This document shows positions 17,010 to 24,757 of a stretch of 64,000 bases of DNA, piece by piece. Source of the DNA: Streptomyces sp. ISL-10 (GTDB lineage: Bacteria > Actinomycetota > Actinomycetes > Streptomycetales > Streptomycetaceae); the NCBI RefSeq assembly GCF_018614575.1, contig NZ_JAGGOJ010000026.1:57608-121607 (forward strand). Reading direction: 5' to 3'. The number at the start of each line of letters is the position of its first letter. The first letter of the stretch is position 1. Under the pieces are notes generated by a model. It ran no database searches. It saw nothing but the letters and a program-made list of their open reading frames with translations, and was not told where the DNA came from. The position numbers were made by a program, and so were the translations under genes.

Positions 17010-18200
17010 CTATGCGGCGACCCGTACACCTGACCGGTCCGGTGCGGTGGCGAGGCGGCGCTTGCGCTTCGGCATGCCGAAGGTCGGGTGGGCGATGCCC
17101 CACCCGGCCCCCTTGAGCACGCCCGACTTGAGCCGCGCGGCGGCCTTGCCGCCCAGGTACCAGGACTTCGAACGGGCGTCCCCGTCCACCATCTGGAAGA
17201 TCGCGTCCCGCCGCCCGAGGCTGATGTGGTTGCCGTGGTACTTCAGCCCGGTGGTCGGGACCTCGCTGCCCGTCAGGCGCGCGATGATCGCGGCGGTCGC
17301 CTGCATGGTGGTGAAGCCGGCCGAGGCGCAGGACATCGGCAGCGGCCGGCCGTTCTCGCCGATCGCGTAGCCGCAGTCACCGGCGGCGTAGACGTCCGGG
17401 TGCGAGACCGAGCGCATGGTGCGGTCGACGACGATCTGGCCGGTCCCGGCGACCTCCAGGCCGCCGGCGGCCGCGATGGGGTGCACGGCGAACCCGGCCG
17501 ACCACACGGTCACGTCGGCCGGGATGGACCTACCGTCGGCGGCGATCGCCCGTGTCGGCTCGACGGCTTCGATGTCGGTGTGCTCGTGGACGGTGATGCC
17601 GAGCCGGTCGAAGGCCTGGCGCAGGTGGCGGCGGGCCTTCGGGGAGAGCCAGGCGCCCGGCTCGCCGCGGGCGGCGAGCGCGACCGAGAGGTCGGGCCGG
17701 GATTCGGCGAACTCGGTGGCGGTCTCGATGCCGGTCAGCCCCTCACCGACGACCAGCACGGTGCCGCCCCCGCCCAGGCCGGCCAGGCGCTCGCGCAGAC
17801 GCAGCGCCGAGGACCGGCCGGTCACATCGAAGGCGAACTCGGCCACGCCGGGGACGCCATGGTGGGCGACGGAGCTGCCGAGCGCGTAGAGAAGCGTGTC
17901 GTACGCGAGCTCGCCGTCGCCGTCCTCGCCGGTCACAGCGACGGTCCTGCGCTCGGGGTCGACGCCGGTGACGCGCGCCAGGCGCAGCCGCACCCCGGTA
18001 CCGGCGAACACGTCGGCGAGCTTGCGGACCGCGAGGTCCTGGCCGATCGCGAGCTGGTGGAGCCGCATCCGCTCGACGAAGTCGGGCACGGCGTTGACGA
18101 CGGTGATCTCGATGTCGGCGGGGGAGAGCCGGCGGGCCAGGTTTCCGGCGGCGAAGGCCCCGGCGTATCCGGCGCCGAGTACGACGATGCGGTGCTTCAT
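17010..18200 (-). CDS. FAD/NAD(P)-dependent oxidoreductase, ECF41 target
   Basis: A 396-residue flavoprotein of the NDH-2/ferredoxin-reductase-like family. The N-terminal FAD-binding motif is IVVLGAGYAGAFAAGNLARR, the NAD(P) motif is GTVLVVGEGLTGIETATEF, and the C-terminal FAD contact is HPDVYAAGDCGYA. ATG 18200 is preceded by AGGAG. It probably oxidises NAD(P)H and passes electrons to a quinone or small acceptor. The sigma factor gene follows after 10 nt in the same direction, so both are one operon; an ECF41-like promoter lies upstream. Confidence 0.9.
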   Translation of the reverse strand: MKHRIVVLGAGYAGAFAAGNLARRLSPADIEITVVNAVPDFVERMRLHQLAIGQDLAVRKLADVFAGTGVRLRLARVTGVDPERRTVAVTGEDGDGELAYDTLLYALGSSVAHHGVPGVAEFAFDVTGRSSALRLRERLAGLGGGGTVLVVGEGLTGIETATEFAESRPDLSVALAARGEPGAWLSPKARRHLRQAFDRLGITVHEHTDIEAVEPTRAIAADGRSIPADVTVWSAGFAVHPIAAAGGLEVAGTGQIVVDRTMRSVSHPDVYAAGDCGYAIGENGRPLPMSCASAGFTTMQATAAIIARLTGSEVPTTGLKYHGNHISLGRRDAIFQMVDGDARSKSWYLGGKAAARLKSGVLKGAGWGIAHPTFGMPKRKRRLATAPDRSGVRVAA

Positions 18201-18233
18201 GGCGTTGCTCCTGTCTCGTTCGCGTGCCCCTTG

Positions 18234-18260
18234 AACGAGACGGCGCCCCGATTGCTGACA
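18234..18260 (-). promoter_or_regulatory. ECF41-like promoter before the oxidoreductase gene
   Basis: On the minus strand TGTCAGC (18260-18254), a 16-nt spacer and CGTT (18237-18234) closely match the ECF41 promoter consensus as I remember it (TGTCACA, 16 nt, CGTC), with the spacer length exact. It ends 33 nt before the start codon. This would make the sigma factor autoregulatory through its upstream target gene. Confidence 0.6.
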
Positions 18261-18687
18261 GAAGCCTGGTGTGAGGCAGGTCACCGAACCGAGACGGGCG
18301 GCTGAGCCTCCGACAGGCGCTTGGGCCCGCCTTGGGCAGTCGAAACGGGGCGCTGGCCAACCATGGATCGAGACGGCCGACCATCGATCGGCAGCACCAT
18401 TCCAGGTGTGAGGAAATGAGCCGCCGCAATTGAGGTTGAATCCAGGGCACGCTCGCGCCATAGCCGCATCGCGGTGCCGATCGTGCCGCGCTCGTCCTCG
18501 CGGAAGTCGGTTCGGCAAATAGCCGCTCACTCATCGTCGACCCCCAGGCGCCGTGACATCGGCTGATGTGGAGTTGGGAGGACTGAGGTGAGAGGCGGCC
18601 CGAGGAGGCCGCCGGGACAAGGAGCCATGAGATGACGCAGTGTCTGATCTCGTTCAGTCGCGGGGTGATCGGGGACGGTGGCGCGCT
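18261..18687. other. Intergenic region, no gene seen
   Basis: The stretch between the oxidoreductase promoter and the TetR stop has no frame with convincing codon bias and starts on either strand. Its composition is slightly lower in GC around 18400-18440. No inverted repeat suitable for a terminator stands out. Confidence 0.4.
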
Positions 18688-19284
18688 TTACTCTGGCTCC
18701 GCCTGGTCCATGTCGGATCGGGCCAGCCCGGTGACGAGGTGCTCGAGCGCGAGGGTGGCGGTGGTGCCGGTGGCGGCGACTTCGGGCACGATGTCGCAGG
18801 CGGAGCGGCGCAGTTCGAGCCATCCAAGGAAAGCAGCGTACGCGGCGACTGCCTGACGCCGGGCCGCGGCGGTGTCCAGGCCCAGTTCGGTGTAGAGATC
18901 GGTGAGGTAGGCGATCCGCCGCTCGGTGACCCGGCGCAGGACCGGGGCGACGGCGGGGTGATCGGCGTGGGCGACGATCGCGGGCTCCAGGTCCTTGATG
19001 TCTTCCTGCCCCAGCGCGATGGTGAACAGGGCCGTCAGCCGCTGCCGGGGATCGGTGATATCGCCCAACTCTGCGATCAGCGCTGTGGTGTCGTCCCGCT
19101 CCCACACCTCCAGCGCGGCCGTCAGCAGCGCATCGCGATCCTTGAAGTGCCAGTAAAAGCTGCCCCGTGTTGCCTCCAGTTCGCCCGCGAGTGCGTTGAC
19201 CGACACTGCGGCGACTCCGCCGCGTGCCATCGCGCGCAGCGCCGCGGTCGACCAGTCCTGGGGGGTGAGGTGCCTTCTAGCCAT
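18688..19284 (-). CDS. TetR-family repressor
   Basis: A 198-residue regulator. The N-terminal helix-turn-helix reads ALRAMARGGVAAVSVNALAG and ELEATRGSFYWHFKDRDALL, which is the canonical TetR pattern, and the C-terminal ~130 residues are the ligand-binding domain. It is divergent from a DUF3995 membrane protein gene; the shared 62-bp gap is almost filled by a concentric palindrome, so it very likely represses both genes. The ATG lies three bases from the palindrome edge, hence transcripts must have a very short leader or none. Confidence 0.9.
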   Translation of the reverse strand: MARRHLTPQDWSTAALRAMARGGVAAVSVNALAGELEATRGSFYWHFKDRDALLTAALEVWERDDTTALIAELGDITDPRQRLTALFTIALGQEDIKDLEPAIVAHADHPAVAPVLRRVTERRIAYLTDLYTELGLDTAAARRQAVAAYAAFLGWLELRRSACDIVPEVAATGTTATLALEHLVTGLARSDMDQAEPE

Positions 19285-19286
19285 GT

Positions 19287-19327
19287 CCGTACAATACTGT
19301 ATGGTCACGCCATACAGGGGTGTACGG
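19287..19327. promoter_or_regulatory. Concentric palindromic operator between tetR and DUF3995 genes
   Basis: Two perfect inverted repeats share the centre at 19307: an outer pair CCGTACA/TGTACGG (19287-19293, 19321-19327) and an inner pair CTGTATGG/CCATACAG (19297-19304, 19310-19317, 5-nt spacer). The 41-bp symmetric site fills the divergent gap and covers likely -10 elements (TACAAT at 19290-19295), as expected for a TetR operator that may bind two dimers. Confidence 0.85.
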
Positions 19328-19346
19328 AAATAGCTGGGGGAGCAGC

Positions 19347-19847
19347 ATGACACTGACGAAACTCGCTGGTGGGACGGCCGCATTCGGCCTCGGCGCGGTC
19401 GGGGCACTGCACGGGATCTGGACCTTCTCTCCCTGGCCACTGGCCAACCGTGCCGAGTTCGCCCGTACGGTCGTTGGGGTCGCTGAAGCCGACCTGCCCA
19501 CACCGGAGTTGACGGCGGCAGTCGCGGCGGCGCTCGGGGCGGCGTCCTATGTGGTCGCGGCGCGGGCGGACTTGGTCGCGCAGGTGGGGCCACGTCGTGT
19601 GGTGCGCCAGGGCGTATGGGGCGTCGCAGGCGTGCTGCTTCTGCGAGGGGCGGTTGGTCTGGTTTCCTCCGCTCTGACCGGCCGGCCGACCGATTTCACC
19701 CGCTGGGACCTGGCGCTGTACTCCCCGCTGTGTCTGGCGCTTGGGGGGCTGACGGCATGCGTCGCTGCCGCCACTCGTGTCCCTCGCTGCCCAGATCGGC
19801 GCCATGTCATCAAAAGACTCAAGGACCCGACGAATCGAGGAAGCTGA
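19347..19847 (+). CDS. DUF3995 membrane protein
   Basis: A 166-residue protein with about four membrane segments (GTAAFGLGAVGALHGIWTF, TAAVAAALGAASYVVAA, GVWGVAGVLLLRGAVGLV, LALYSPLCLALGGLTACVAA). The WRD/SPLC end matches DUF3995 proteins. Start at ATG 19347 behind GGGGGAGC; a longer frame from 19320 would begin inside the operator. The role is unknown; it is probably controlled by the divergent TetR repressor and was followed by a DUF6463 membrane protein gene that is now broken. Confidence 0.75.
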   Translation: MTLTKLAGGTAAFGLGAVGALHGIWTFSPWPLANRAEFARTVVGVAEADLPTPELTAAVAAALGAASYVVAARADLVAQVGPRRVVRQGVWGVAGVLLLRGAVGLVSSALTGRPTDFTRWDLALYSPLCLALGGLTACVAAATRVPRCPDRRHVIKRLKDPTNRGS

Positions 19848-19849
19848 CG

Positions 19850-20159
19850 ATGACCCGGTTGATTCCCTGACTGGTGATCGGACTGACCGCAGTGCACTTC
19901 GTGGTCGCGCTGATCGCCTCCAGCGCCTTCGGTGACGTGGCCCGCGACGGATTCTGGAACAATGCAGGCCGCCGCGACGGCGGCCTGCACCCGTGAAACC
20001 GGCAGACTCCCGGCACAGCTGGGCTGGTATCTGCTCGCCATCGGCGTGCCGTTGCAGATTCTCTATCCCGTCTCCGGCGCACCCGGACTGATTGTGCTCG
20101 GGTTGCTGGCCCTGATCGCGGCCCGGCGGGACAGTGCGAGGAAGAGCCGGTGCTCGTGA
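19850..20159 (+). pseudogene. DUF6463 membrane protein, nonsense codon and internal deletion
   Basis: ATG 19850, two nucleotides after the DUF3995 stop, opens MTRLIP then TGA at codon 7 where the family has Trp (LIPWLVIGL). The frame continues as LVIGLTAVHFVVALIASSAF to about 19965, is interrupted by a 25-bp hairpin, and resumes in another frame as RETGRLPAQLGWYLLAIG and GLIVLGLLALIAARRDSAR to the stop at 20159. Roughly half of the family's middle part is missing. A stop, a frame change and a deletion make it a clear pseudogene. Confidence 0.7.
19964..19988. repeat. Perfect 10-bp hairpin inside the DUF6463 pseudogene
   Basis: GCAGGCCGCC (19964-19973) and GGCGGCCTGC (19979-19988) are exact inverted copies around GCGAC. 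The hairpin marks the point where the reading frame changes and the family's middle segment is missing. It may be the scar of a deletion templated by the repeat, or a small insertion. No T-run follows, so a terminator is unlikely. Confidence 0.7.
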
Positions 20160-20245
20160 TCACCTGGAATTGCTCATGGAATCGAGGCCCGTTCTGCTGC
20201 CTGTCGGGCGTTTCCGGTTCTTTTTCAGACCAGACGGACTTCAGG

Positions 20246-20660
20246 CGCCGCGCTGCACTCCCTGGCCCGCACGCTCGTGGCCGGGGAGGACCCGTGGTTC
20301 GTCGCGCGGCGGCTGGTGGTGCACGCCGGTGAGGACGTCGTGCTGGCCGACTCCACAGCGCTGCAGGCCGCCGTCGCGGCGGCGCAGACGGTCCAGCTGA
20401 TCGGAATGCCCGGGGCCCGCCTCGCCCAGGCGCAGGCCACCGTGCATCTGGCCATGGTGCCGAAGTCGAACACGGTGATCGTCGGGAGCGACGAGGCCAT
20501 GGCCGACGTCCGAGCGGGCGCCGTCGGTGAGATTCCCGCTCACCTGCGGTATGGCCGCTACACAGGCGCCAGAGAGCTGGGCAACGCGATCGGCTGCCGG
20601 AGCACGCCACGCACGCGCAAGTCCTGGCCCCGCAGGGGCTGCGTACCTCCCTGCACAACC
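20246..20660 (+). pseudogene. rarA: RarA/MgsA recombination ATPase, C-terminal fragment
   Basis: The frame reads ALHSLARTLVAGEDPWFVAR, RLVVHAGEDVVLADSTALQA, TVQLIGMPGARLAQAQATVH, VPKSNTVIVGSDEAMADVRA and AVGEIPAHLRYGRYTGAREL, the C-terminal tetramerisation region of RarA, which acts at stalled replication forks. The N-terminal AAA+ ATPase with its Walker motifs is absent and the last ~30 residues are lost after GNAIG. It is a stray duplicate fragment; a full copy would be expected elsewhere in the genome. Confidence 0.65.
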
Positions 20661-20699
20661 GCGCCGCCACGATCGCCACCCGCTATGGAGCGTCATCCT

Positions 20700-20823
20700 G
20701 AGAGGCTGCGGTGATACCCAGATCAGCAGCCGCCGCCGCATTCGTGTGCTGGCCACCTGCGGCGCGATGGAGAGCGACGGTATCCTTCCTGAACTCTTGC
20801 GGATACGGAGACTTGCGTCCTAC
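20700..20823 (-). pseudogene. IS3-family transposase ORF A, N-terminal fragment
   Basis: The minus strand reads VGRKSPYPQEFRKDTVALHR then ADLGITAAS, the first ~40 residues of an IS3-family helix-turn-helix subunit. The helix-turn-helix is cut in its second helix and nothing of ORF B follows. It overlaps the ragged end of the rarA fragment. Confidence 0.55.
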
Positions 20824-21159
20824 CTGGACATCCCTCCCTGGACCATCAAGATCCATTGTCAGGGTGTCCACTCCAAAGGGTCAGCCTCACGCCGGCACCT
20901 GGTCCCACATCGTCCGCAGCGCGCGACAGCCTCCGAGGAGTGATGGCTTGATCAACAGCACCGGTCCTGTCCTGCCTTGCCAAGGTACGCGGCCAGTCTG
21001 TAGGGATGACAGGAGCCCGCCCGCCGCCACGGTGAGCGGTCTCCGCCCGACACGCTGAGGACCAAGGTCCCCGGACGCCGTTGGAAGGCTCAGGACACCA
21101 TGACCGTTTCCGCACCTGCCTATCGACGCTGCCCGAGAAGGGGTTCGAACGGGGAGAAC

Positions 21160-21648
21160 ATGCCGTACGGGCAAGCCGCATTACACAAACGCTGTGAAGC
21201 GATTCTCAGTCATCTGGAGTTGTCGAATCCCTTCTCCCTCGACGATCTGTGCACCCGCATAGCCGAGCGGCGCGGCCGCGCCGTGCAGCTGCATCCACTG
21301 CCCGAGGAGGCCGCGCAGTCCGGCGTCTGCGGACTGTGGGTGGGCACGGACAGCGTCGACTACGTCTTCTACGAGGCCCGGACGTCGCGGCTGCACCAGG
21401 AGCACATCGTCCTGCACGAGCTCGGGCACATCCTGTTCGGCCACAACTTCCTCGAGGGCGAGGAGAGCGGCGACGGGATTCCGGTGGTCCGCGGGCGCAC
21501 CGACTACACCACGCGCGAGGAGCAGGAGGCCGAGATGCTGGCCAGCCTGATCCGTACGAAGGCAGGCGAGATGCCTGGCAGGGAGCCTCACGGAACGCTG
21601 GAGAAGCTCGGTTCCGCCCTGGGGGTGAGGTCGTCCGATGCAGGCTGA
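21160..21648 (+). CDS. ImmA/IrrE-type metallopeptidase
   Basis: ATG 21160 follows GGGGAGAAC; an in-frame ATG at 21100 lacks such a site. The 162-residue protein has the zinc motif HIVLHELGHILFGHNF (HExxH) and the downstream acidic residues in REEQEAEMLASLIRTK of the ImmA/IrrE family. These peptidases cleave or destabilise a regulator, usually an XRE repressor encoded next to them; none is present here. The stop overlaps the start of a MAB_1171c-type membrane protein, a recurrent partner in actinomycetes. Confidence 0.85.
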   Translation: MPYGQAALHKRCEAILSHLELSNPFSLDDLCTRIAERRGRAVQLHPLPEEAAQSGVCGLWVGTDSVDYVFYEARTSRLHQEHIVLHELGHILFGHNFLEGEESGDGIPVVRGRTDYTTREEQEAEMLASLIRTKAGEMPGREPHGTLEKLGSALGVRSSDAG

Positions 21649-22816
21649 CATAGCGGAGTTCGGCGACTGGCTCGCCGTCCCCAGTGTGCTCCTTCTTTGG
21701 TTCGCGGTGCTGGTGCGTTCCCGTTCCGCTCTGAACTCCCCGCGGCAGCGCGGCCTGTGGCTGGCCGTGGCCACGGCGGCTGCCGCTATGACGCTCAACC
21801 TGCCGTCGGTCATCGCCTTCGCCGAGCGCGACGCCGACCTGGTCCATGCCGTCGGCCTCGTACGGAATCTGATCGGGGTGCTCTCGGCAGGTGCGGTGCT
21901 GTACTTCGTCTGCGGCACCACGACCGGCCGGAAGTGGCAGTTGGCCTCAAGCGGCGCGACGGTCGTGCTCCTGGGCTCCATGCTTGTGCTCGATGTGGTC
22001 GCACCTCCGCACGGGCGGCACGGCATTCCTCCCGTCGGCGACCCGGTGCCGCCTCTCTCCTACTGGCTCACCCTGATGTTCGCCCACCTGGTCGCGAACA
22101 CCGTCTGCGTCTTCGTCTGCTGGCGCTACAGCCGACGGGCGGAGAATCCCGGACTGGCCGCCGGTCTGCGGCTGTTCGGTCTCGGCACCGCACTGGCCGG
22201 TCTCGTCTGGGTCGGCTACCTCCTGAAGGCGCTGCTCGGGACGGTCTGGCAGCTGCCGTACCTGCCACTGATGATGAACATGCACGGTGTGCTGCGCGCG
22301 GCGGCCGTCCTGCTCCCGACGCTCTACCTGCTGCGCCGGACCGTTGCCGACATGTCGGCCGCCTGGCAGTTGTGGCCGCTGTGGCGGGACCTGGTGCAGT
22401 CCGTGCCGCAGGTCGCCCTGCACCGGCCGCGTGCCACACGGTGGGTGGAACTGCTGTGGCCGCCGCTGCCCCGTGATCTCCTCGTGTACCGCAAGGTCAT
22501 CGAAACGCGCGACGCGATCCTGATGCTGGGCGAATACATGGCACCGGACACGCACGACCTGGCACGAAGTCATCTCAGGAGTATCGGCCGGGCCACCACG
22601 GAGGCGTCCGCCGGGCCGCCGTCGCAGGCCGCGGTGCTGGCATGCGTCATCAGGGAGGCACGGCGTGCAGCAGCGGCGGGACTGCCCCGGCAGTCCCCTT
22701 CGTTCAGCGCACCGGTGATGGGCGGCAGCGACCTCGACGACGAGCGAAGATTTTTGCTCGACGTGGCCCATGCGTACCAGTCGCCTGTCACCGCCGGCTT
22801 CCGGCCGTCGCTCTGA
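21638..22816 (+). CDS. MAB_1171c-family membrane protein (DUF6545-like)
   Basis: A 392-residue protein with about seven N-terminal membrane segments (AVPSVLLLWFAVLVR, LWLAVATAAAAMTL, LIGVLSAGAVLYFVCG, GATVVLLGSMLVLDVV, YWLTLMFAHLVANTVCVFV, RLFGLGTALAGLVWVGYLL, GVLRAAAVLLPTLYLL) and a cytoplasmic ~150-residue tail starting QLWPLWRDLVQSVPQVAL. The tail's LVYRKVIETRDAILML motif is typical. It overlaps the ImmA/IrrE gene by 11 nt, so the two are translated together. The name putative transporter is conventional; transport has not been shown to my knowledge, and a signalling role with the peptidase is equally possible. Confidence 0.8.
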   Translation: MQADIAEFGDWLAVPSVLLLWFAVLVRSRSALNSPRQRGLWLAVATAAAAMTLNLPSVIAFAERDADLVHAVGLVRNLIGVLSAGAVLYFVCGTTTGRKWQLASSGATVVLLGSMLVLDVVAPPHGRHGIPPVGDPVPPLSYWLTLMFAHLVANTVCVFVCWRYSRRAENPGLAAGLRLFGLGTALAGLVWVGYLLKALLGTVWQLPYLPLMMNMHGVLRAAAVLLPTLYLLRRTVADMSAAWQLWPLWRDLVQSVPQVALHRPRATRWVELLWPPLPRDLLVYRKVIETRDAILMLGEYMAPDTHDLARSHLRSIGRATTEASAGPPSQAAVLACVIREARRAAAAGLPRQSPSFSAPVMGGSDLDDERRFLLDVAHAYQSPVTAGFRPSL

Positions 22817-22871
22817 CGGGGACGACGCGCTCACCCGTTCTCCCGTTCCTTCCACCGAAAGCGATCATGTT

Positions 22872-23645
22872 GTGACTACCGTTCTGATCACTGGTGCCAG
22901 CGCCGGCCTGGGCGCCGCGTTCGCCCGCGGCTTCGCTGCCAAGGGCTGCGATCTCGTCCTGGTCGCCCGCGACAAGGAGCGATTGGAGGCAACCGCGGAG
23001 CACGTACGCACGGTCTACGCCGTCGCTGCGGACAGCCTCCCGGCGGACCTGCTCGAACCGGCAGGGCTCCGGACGGTCGCCGACCGGCTTGCCGATGCGG
23101 GCCGGCCCGTGGACATGCTCGTCAACAACGCGGGCTTCGGGCTGGCGGCACCCTTCCCGCACAGCACCATCGAGGACGAGGAACGGATGCTCGACCTGCT
23201 GGTGCGAGTGCCGTTGCGGCTCACGCACGCGGCGGTTCCGGGCATGCGTGAGCGGCGCCGGGGGGCGATCCTCAACGTCTCCTCAGTGGCCGGGCTACTG
23301 CCCGCCGGCACCTACGGAGCCGCCAAGTCGTGGGTGACATCGTTCAGCGAGTCGCTGCGGGTCGATCTCGCCCCGTACGGGGTCCGCGTGCTGGCCGTGG
23401 TGCCCGGGTTCACCCGTACCGAATTCCAGGAACGAGCCGGAATGGACGTGAGCGCGCTACGCGACGCAGTGTGGCTCAACCCCGACGACGTGGTCGCCCA
23501 AGCGCTCAAGGACCTGGCCCGGCGGCGGCCGGTGAGCATCACCGGCTGGCGGTACAAGGCGTACGCGCAGGCCGTACGACACCTGCCGCGCCATCTGGTC
23601 GCCACCCGGCTGGCCCGGGCCCGACGAGCCCCTGCGGACGTCTGA
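22872..23645 (+). CDS. Short-chain dehydrogenase/reductase
   Basis: GTG 22872 gives 257 residues. The Rossmann nucleotide motif is TGASAGLGAAFARG, then NNAG (VDMLVNNAGFGLA), the catalytic Ser in ILNVSSVAGLLP and the YxxxK in TYGAAKSWVTSFSESL, followed by VVPGFTRTEF. It is a classical SDR acting on an unknown alcohol or ketone with NAD(P). It lies 55 bp after the MAB_1171c gene in the same direction and may be the third gene of that cassette. Downstream sequence is a mosaic of fragments. Confidence 0.85.
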   Translation: MTTVLITGASAGLGAAFARGFAAKGCDLVLVARDKERLEATAEHVRTVYAVAADSLPADLLEPAGLRTVADRLADAGRPVDMLVNNAGFGLAAPFPHSTIEDEERMLDLLVRVPLRLTHAAVPGMRERRRGAILNVSSVAGLLPAGTYGAAKSWVTSFSESLRVDLAPYGVRVLAVVPGFTRTEFQERAGMDVSALRDAVWLNPDDVVAQALKDLARRRPVSITGWRYKAYAQAVRHLPRHLVATRLARARRAPADV

Positions 23646-23671
23646 GACGGGCCCGGGACACCCTTCGGTGA

Positions 23672-23930
23672 CCTCGCCGCGGCTGGTCTGCTTGCGGGTG
23701 TCGGTGCCGCTGCGGCATCCCCTGCTCACAGCGCCACTCGGCCCGCACGGTGGCAGCCCGGGCCACCACCGCCTTCACCAACGGCAGCTTCGAAACCCCC
23801 CATCGCCCCGCCGAACGGCTTTACGTCCTACACCGCAGGTCAGACGATGGGTCTGTGGCAGGTCGAGAGGGGAAATCTCGACCTGGTCGGCGCCGGCTTC
23901 TGGCAGCACGCAGTGGGGCTGCCGCTGCCT
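23672..23930 (+). pseudogene. Choice-of-anchor C secreted protein, fragment
   Basis: One frame at about 23672-23730 has the end of a signal peptide (LAAAGLLAGVGAAAASPAHS). Another reads TAFTNGSFETP, and a third from about 23800 reads NGFTSYTAGQTMGLWQVERG then NLDLVGAGFWQ, the start of a choice-of-anchor C domain. Both ends are missing: the start is cut just after the SDR gene and the domain stops at about 23930, where an inverted DUF664 fragment begins. Confidence 0.5.
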
Positions 23931-23939
23931 CGCACGAGG

Positions 23940-24262
23940 CGACCTCGGCCCCGGAACCTCTCGAAGTCCCGTTCCGCGTACACCTCGTGGACTCCCTCGA
24001 TGCCCTCATCGCCGTCTCCCGGGTCAGTGAAGACATTCCCGATACCCTCACCCGCGAAGCGCCGCCGGAACCACGACCGCTCTACCTCCGCCATGTGACG
24101 GACCAGTCCCAGCAAGGTGAGGTTCGACGGTTCCACGGTGGTCCGCGCCAGTTGGGCTGGCTCCAGCCCCGCGCACTTGGCCAGCAAGGTCTCGCGATGC
24201 CAATTCAGCCAGCCTTCCAGCACCTGACGCTCAGGTACGGTGGCCAGATCACCGATCCGCGT
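23940..24262 (-). pseudogene. DinB/DUF664 (mycothiol-transferase-like) fragment
   Basis: The minus strand reads RIGDLATVPERQVLEGWLNW, HRETLLAKCAGLEPAQLART and LLGLVRHMAEVERSWFRRRF, the N-terminal two thirds of a DUF664 four-helix enzyme including the metal-site His of VRHMAEVE. The C-terminal signature with the second His motif (RWVYTHMVEEYARHNGH in relatives) is absent, and the frame runs into the choice-of-anchor C fragment. No start codon is present at the expected place. Confidence 0.6.
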
Positions 24263-24620
24263 AATGCGCCAGTCGCATGCGCTGGTACTCGGTGACGAGC
24301 CTGCCTCCACTGCCTTTCTCCCAGATCTCCTTGCGTTCGTGCGCTGGAGTGCGGCGCCGATTCGGAGCAGGAACTGCTGGGCAGCATCGATGCCGCCCTC
24401 AGCGATGCGGTGCGGAAGGAATCGCACGTCTGGGACGTGCCAGGCCCCTGGTGTGCTCTTCGATTCGGCCTGGCCAGGTGCTGAGTTGGAGCCGCACAAC
24501 CATGTGCGAGTGGACATCCCGCCTGGACCGTACTTGGTGCGGGCCGCGCAGGTGACACCAACCCCCAGGACTTCCTTCTCCTTGGTCCAGCTGGCTCCGT
24601 TGACGTAGCACCTGCTTCAG

Positions 24621-24757
24621 TCACGCTCCGCGCCAGTTCGGGGTTGGGTCACGGGTGAGCCTGCGGCTTATCAGGTCGACCATCGCCATCTTGATCACGG
24701 CTTCTGATCGGTGGGGGTGGGTTTCGTAGTCGCGGGCGAGGCGTCGGTGGTGCATGA
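24621..24757 (-). pseudogene. IS5-family transposase, last 45 codons
   Basis: The minus strand reads WLMHHRRLARDYETHPHRSE then AVIKMAMVDLISRRLTRD and a stop, the C-terminal end of an IS5-type DDE transposase including the last catalytic-region helix. It breaks at about 24757 exactly where the coiA-like gene begins, so the insertion or its later deletion removed the 5' part of that gene. Confidence 0.65.

Noticed and set aside
18527..19105. A 192-codon minus-strand frame overlapping tetR
   Set aside because: It is a frame shadow of the TetR gene, which has a canonical helix-turn-helix in the other frame.
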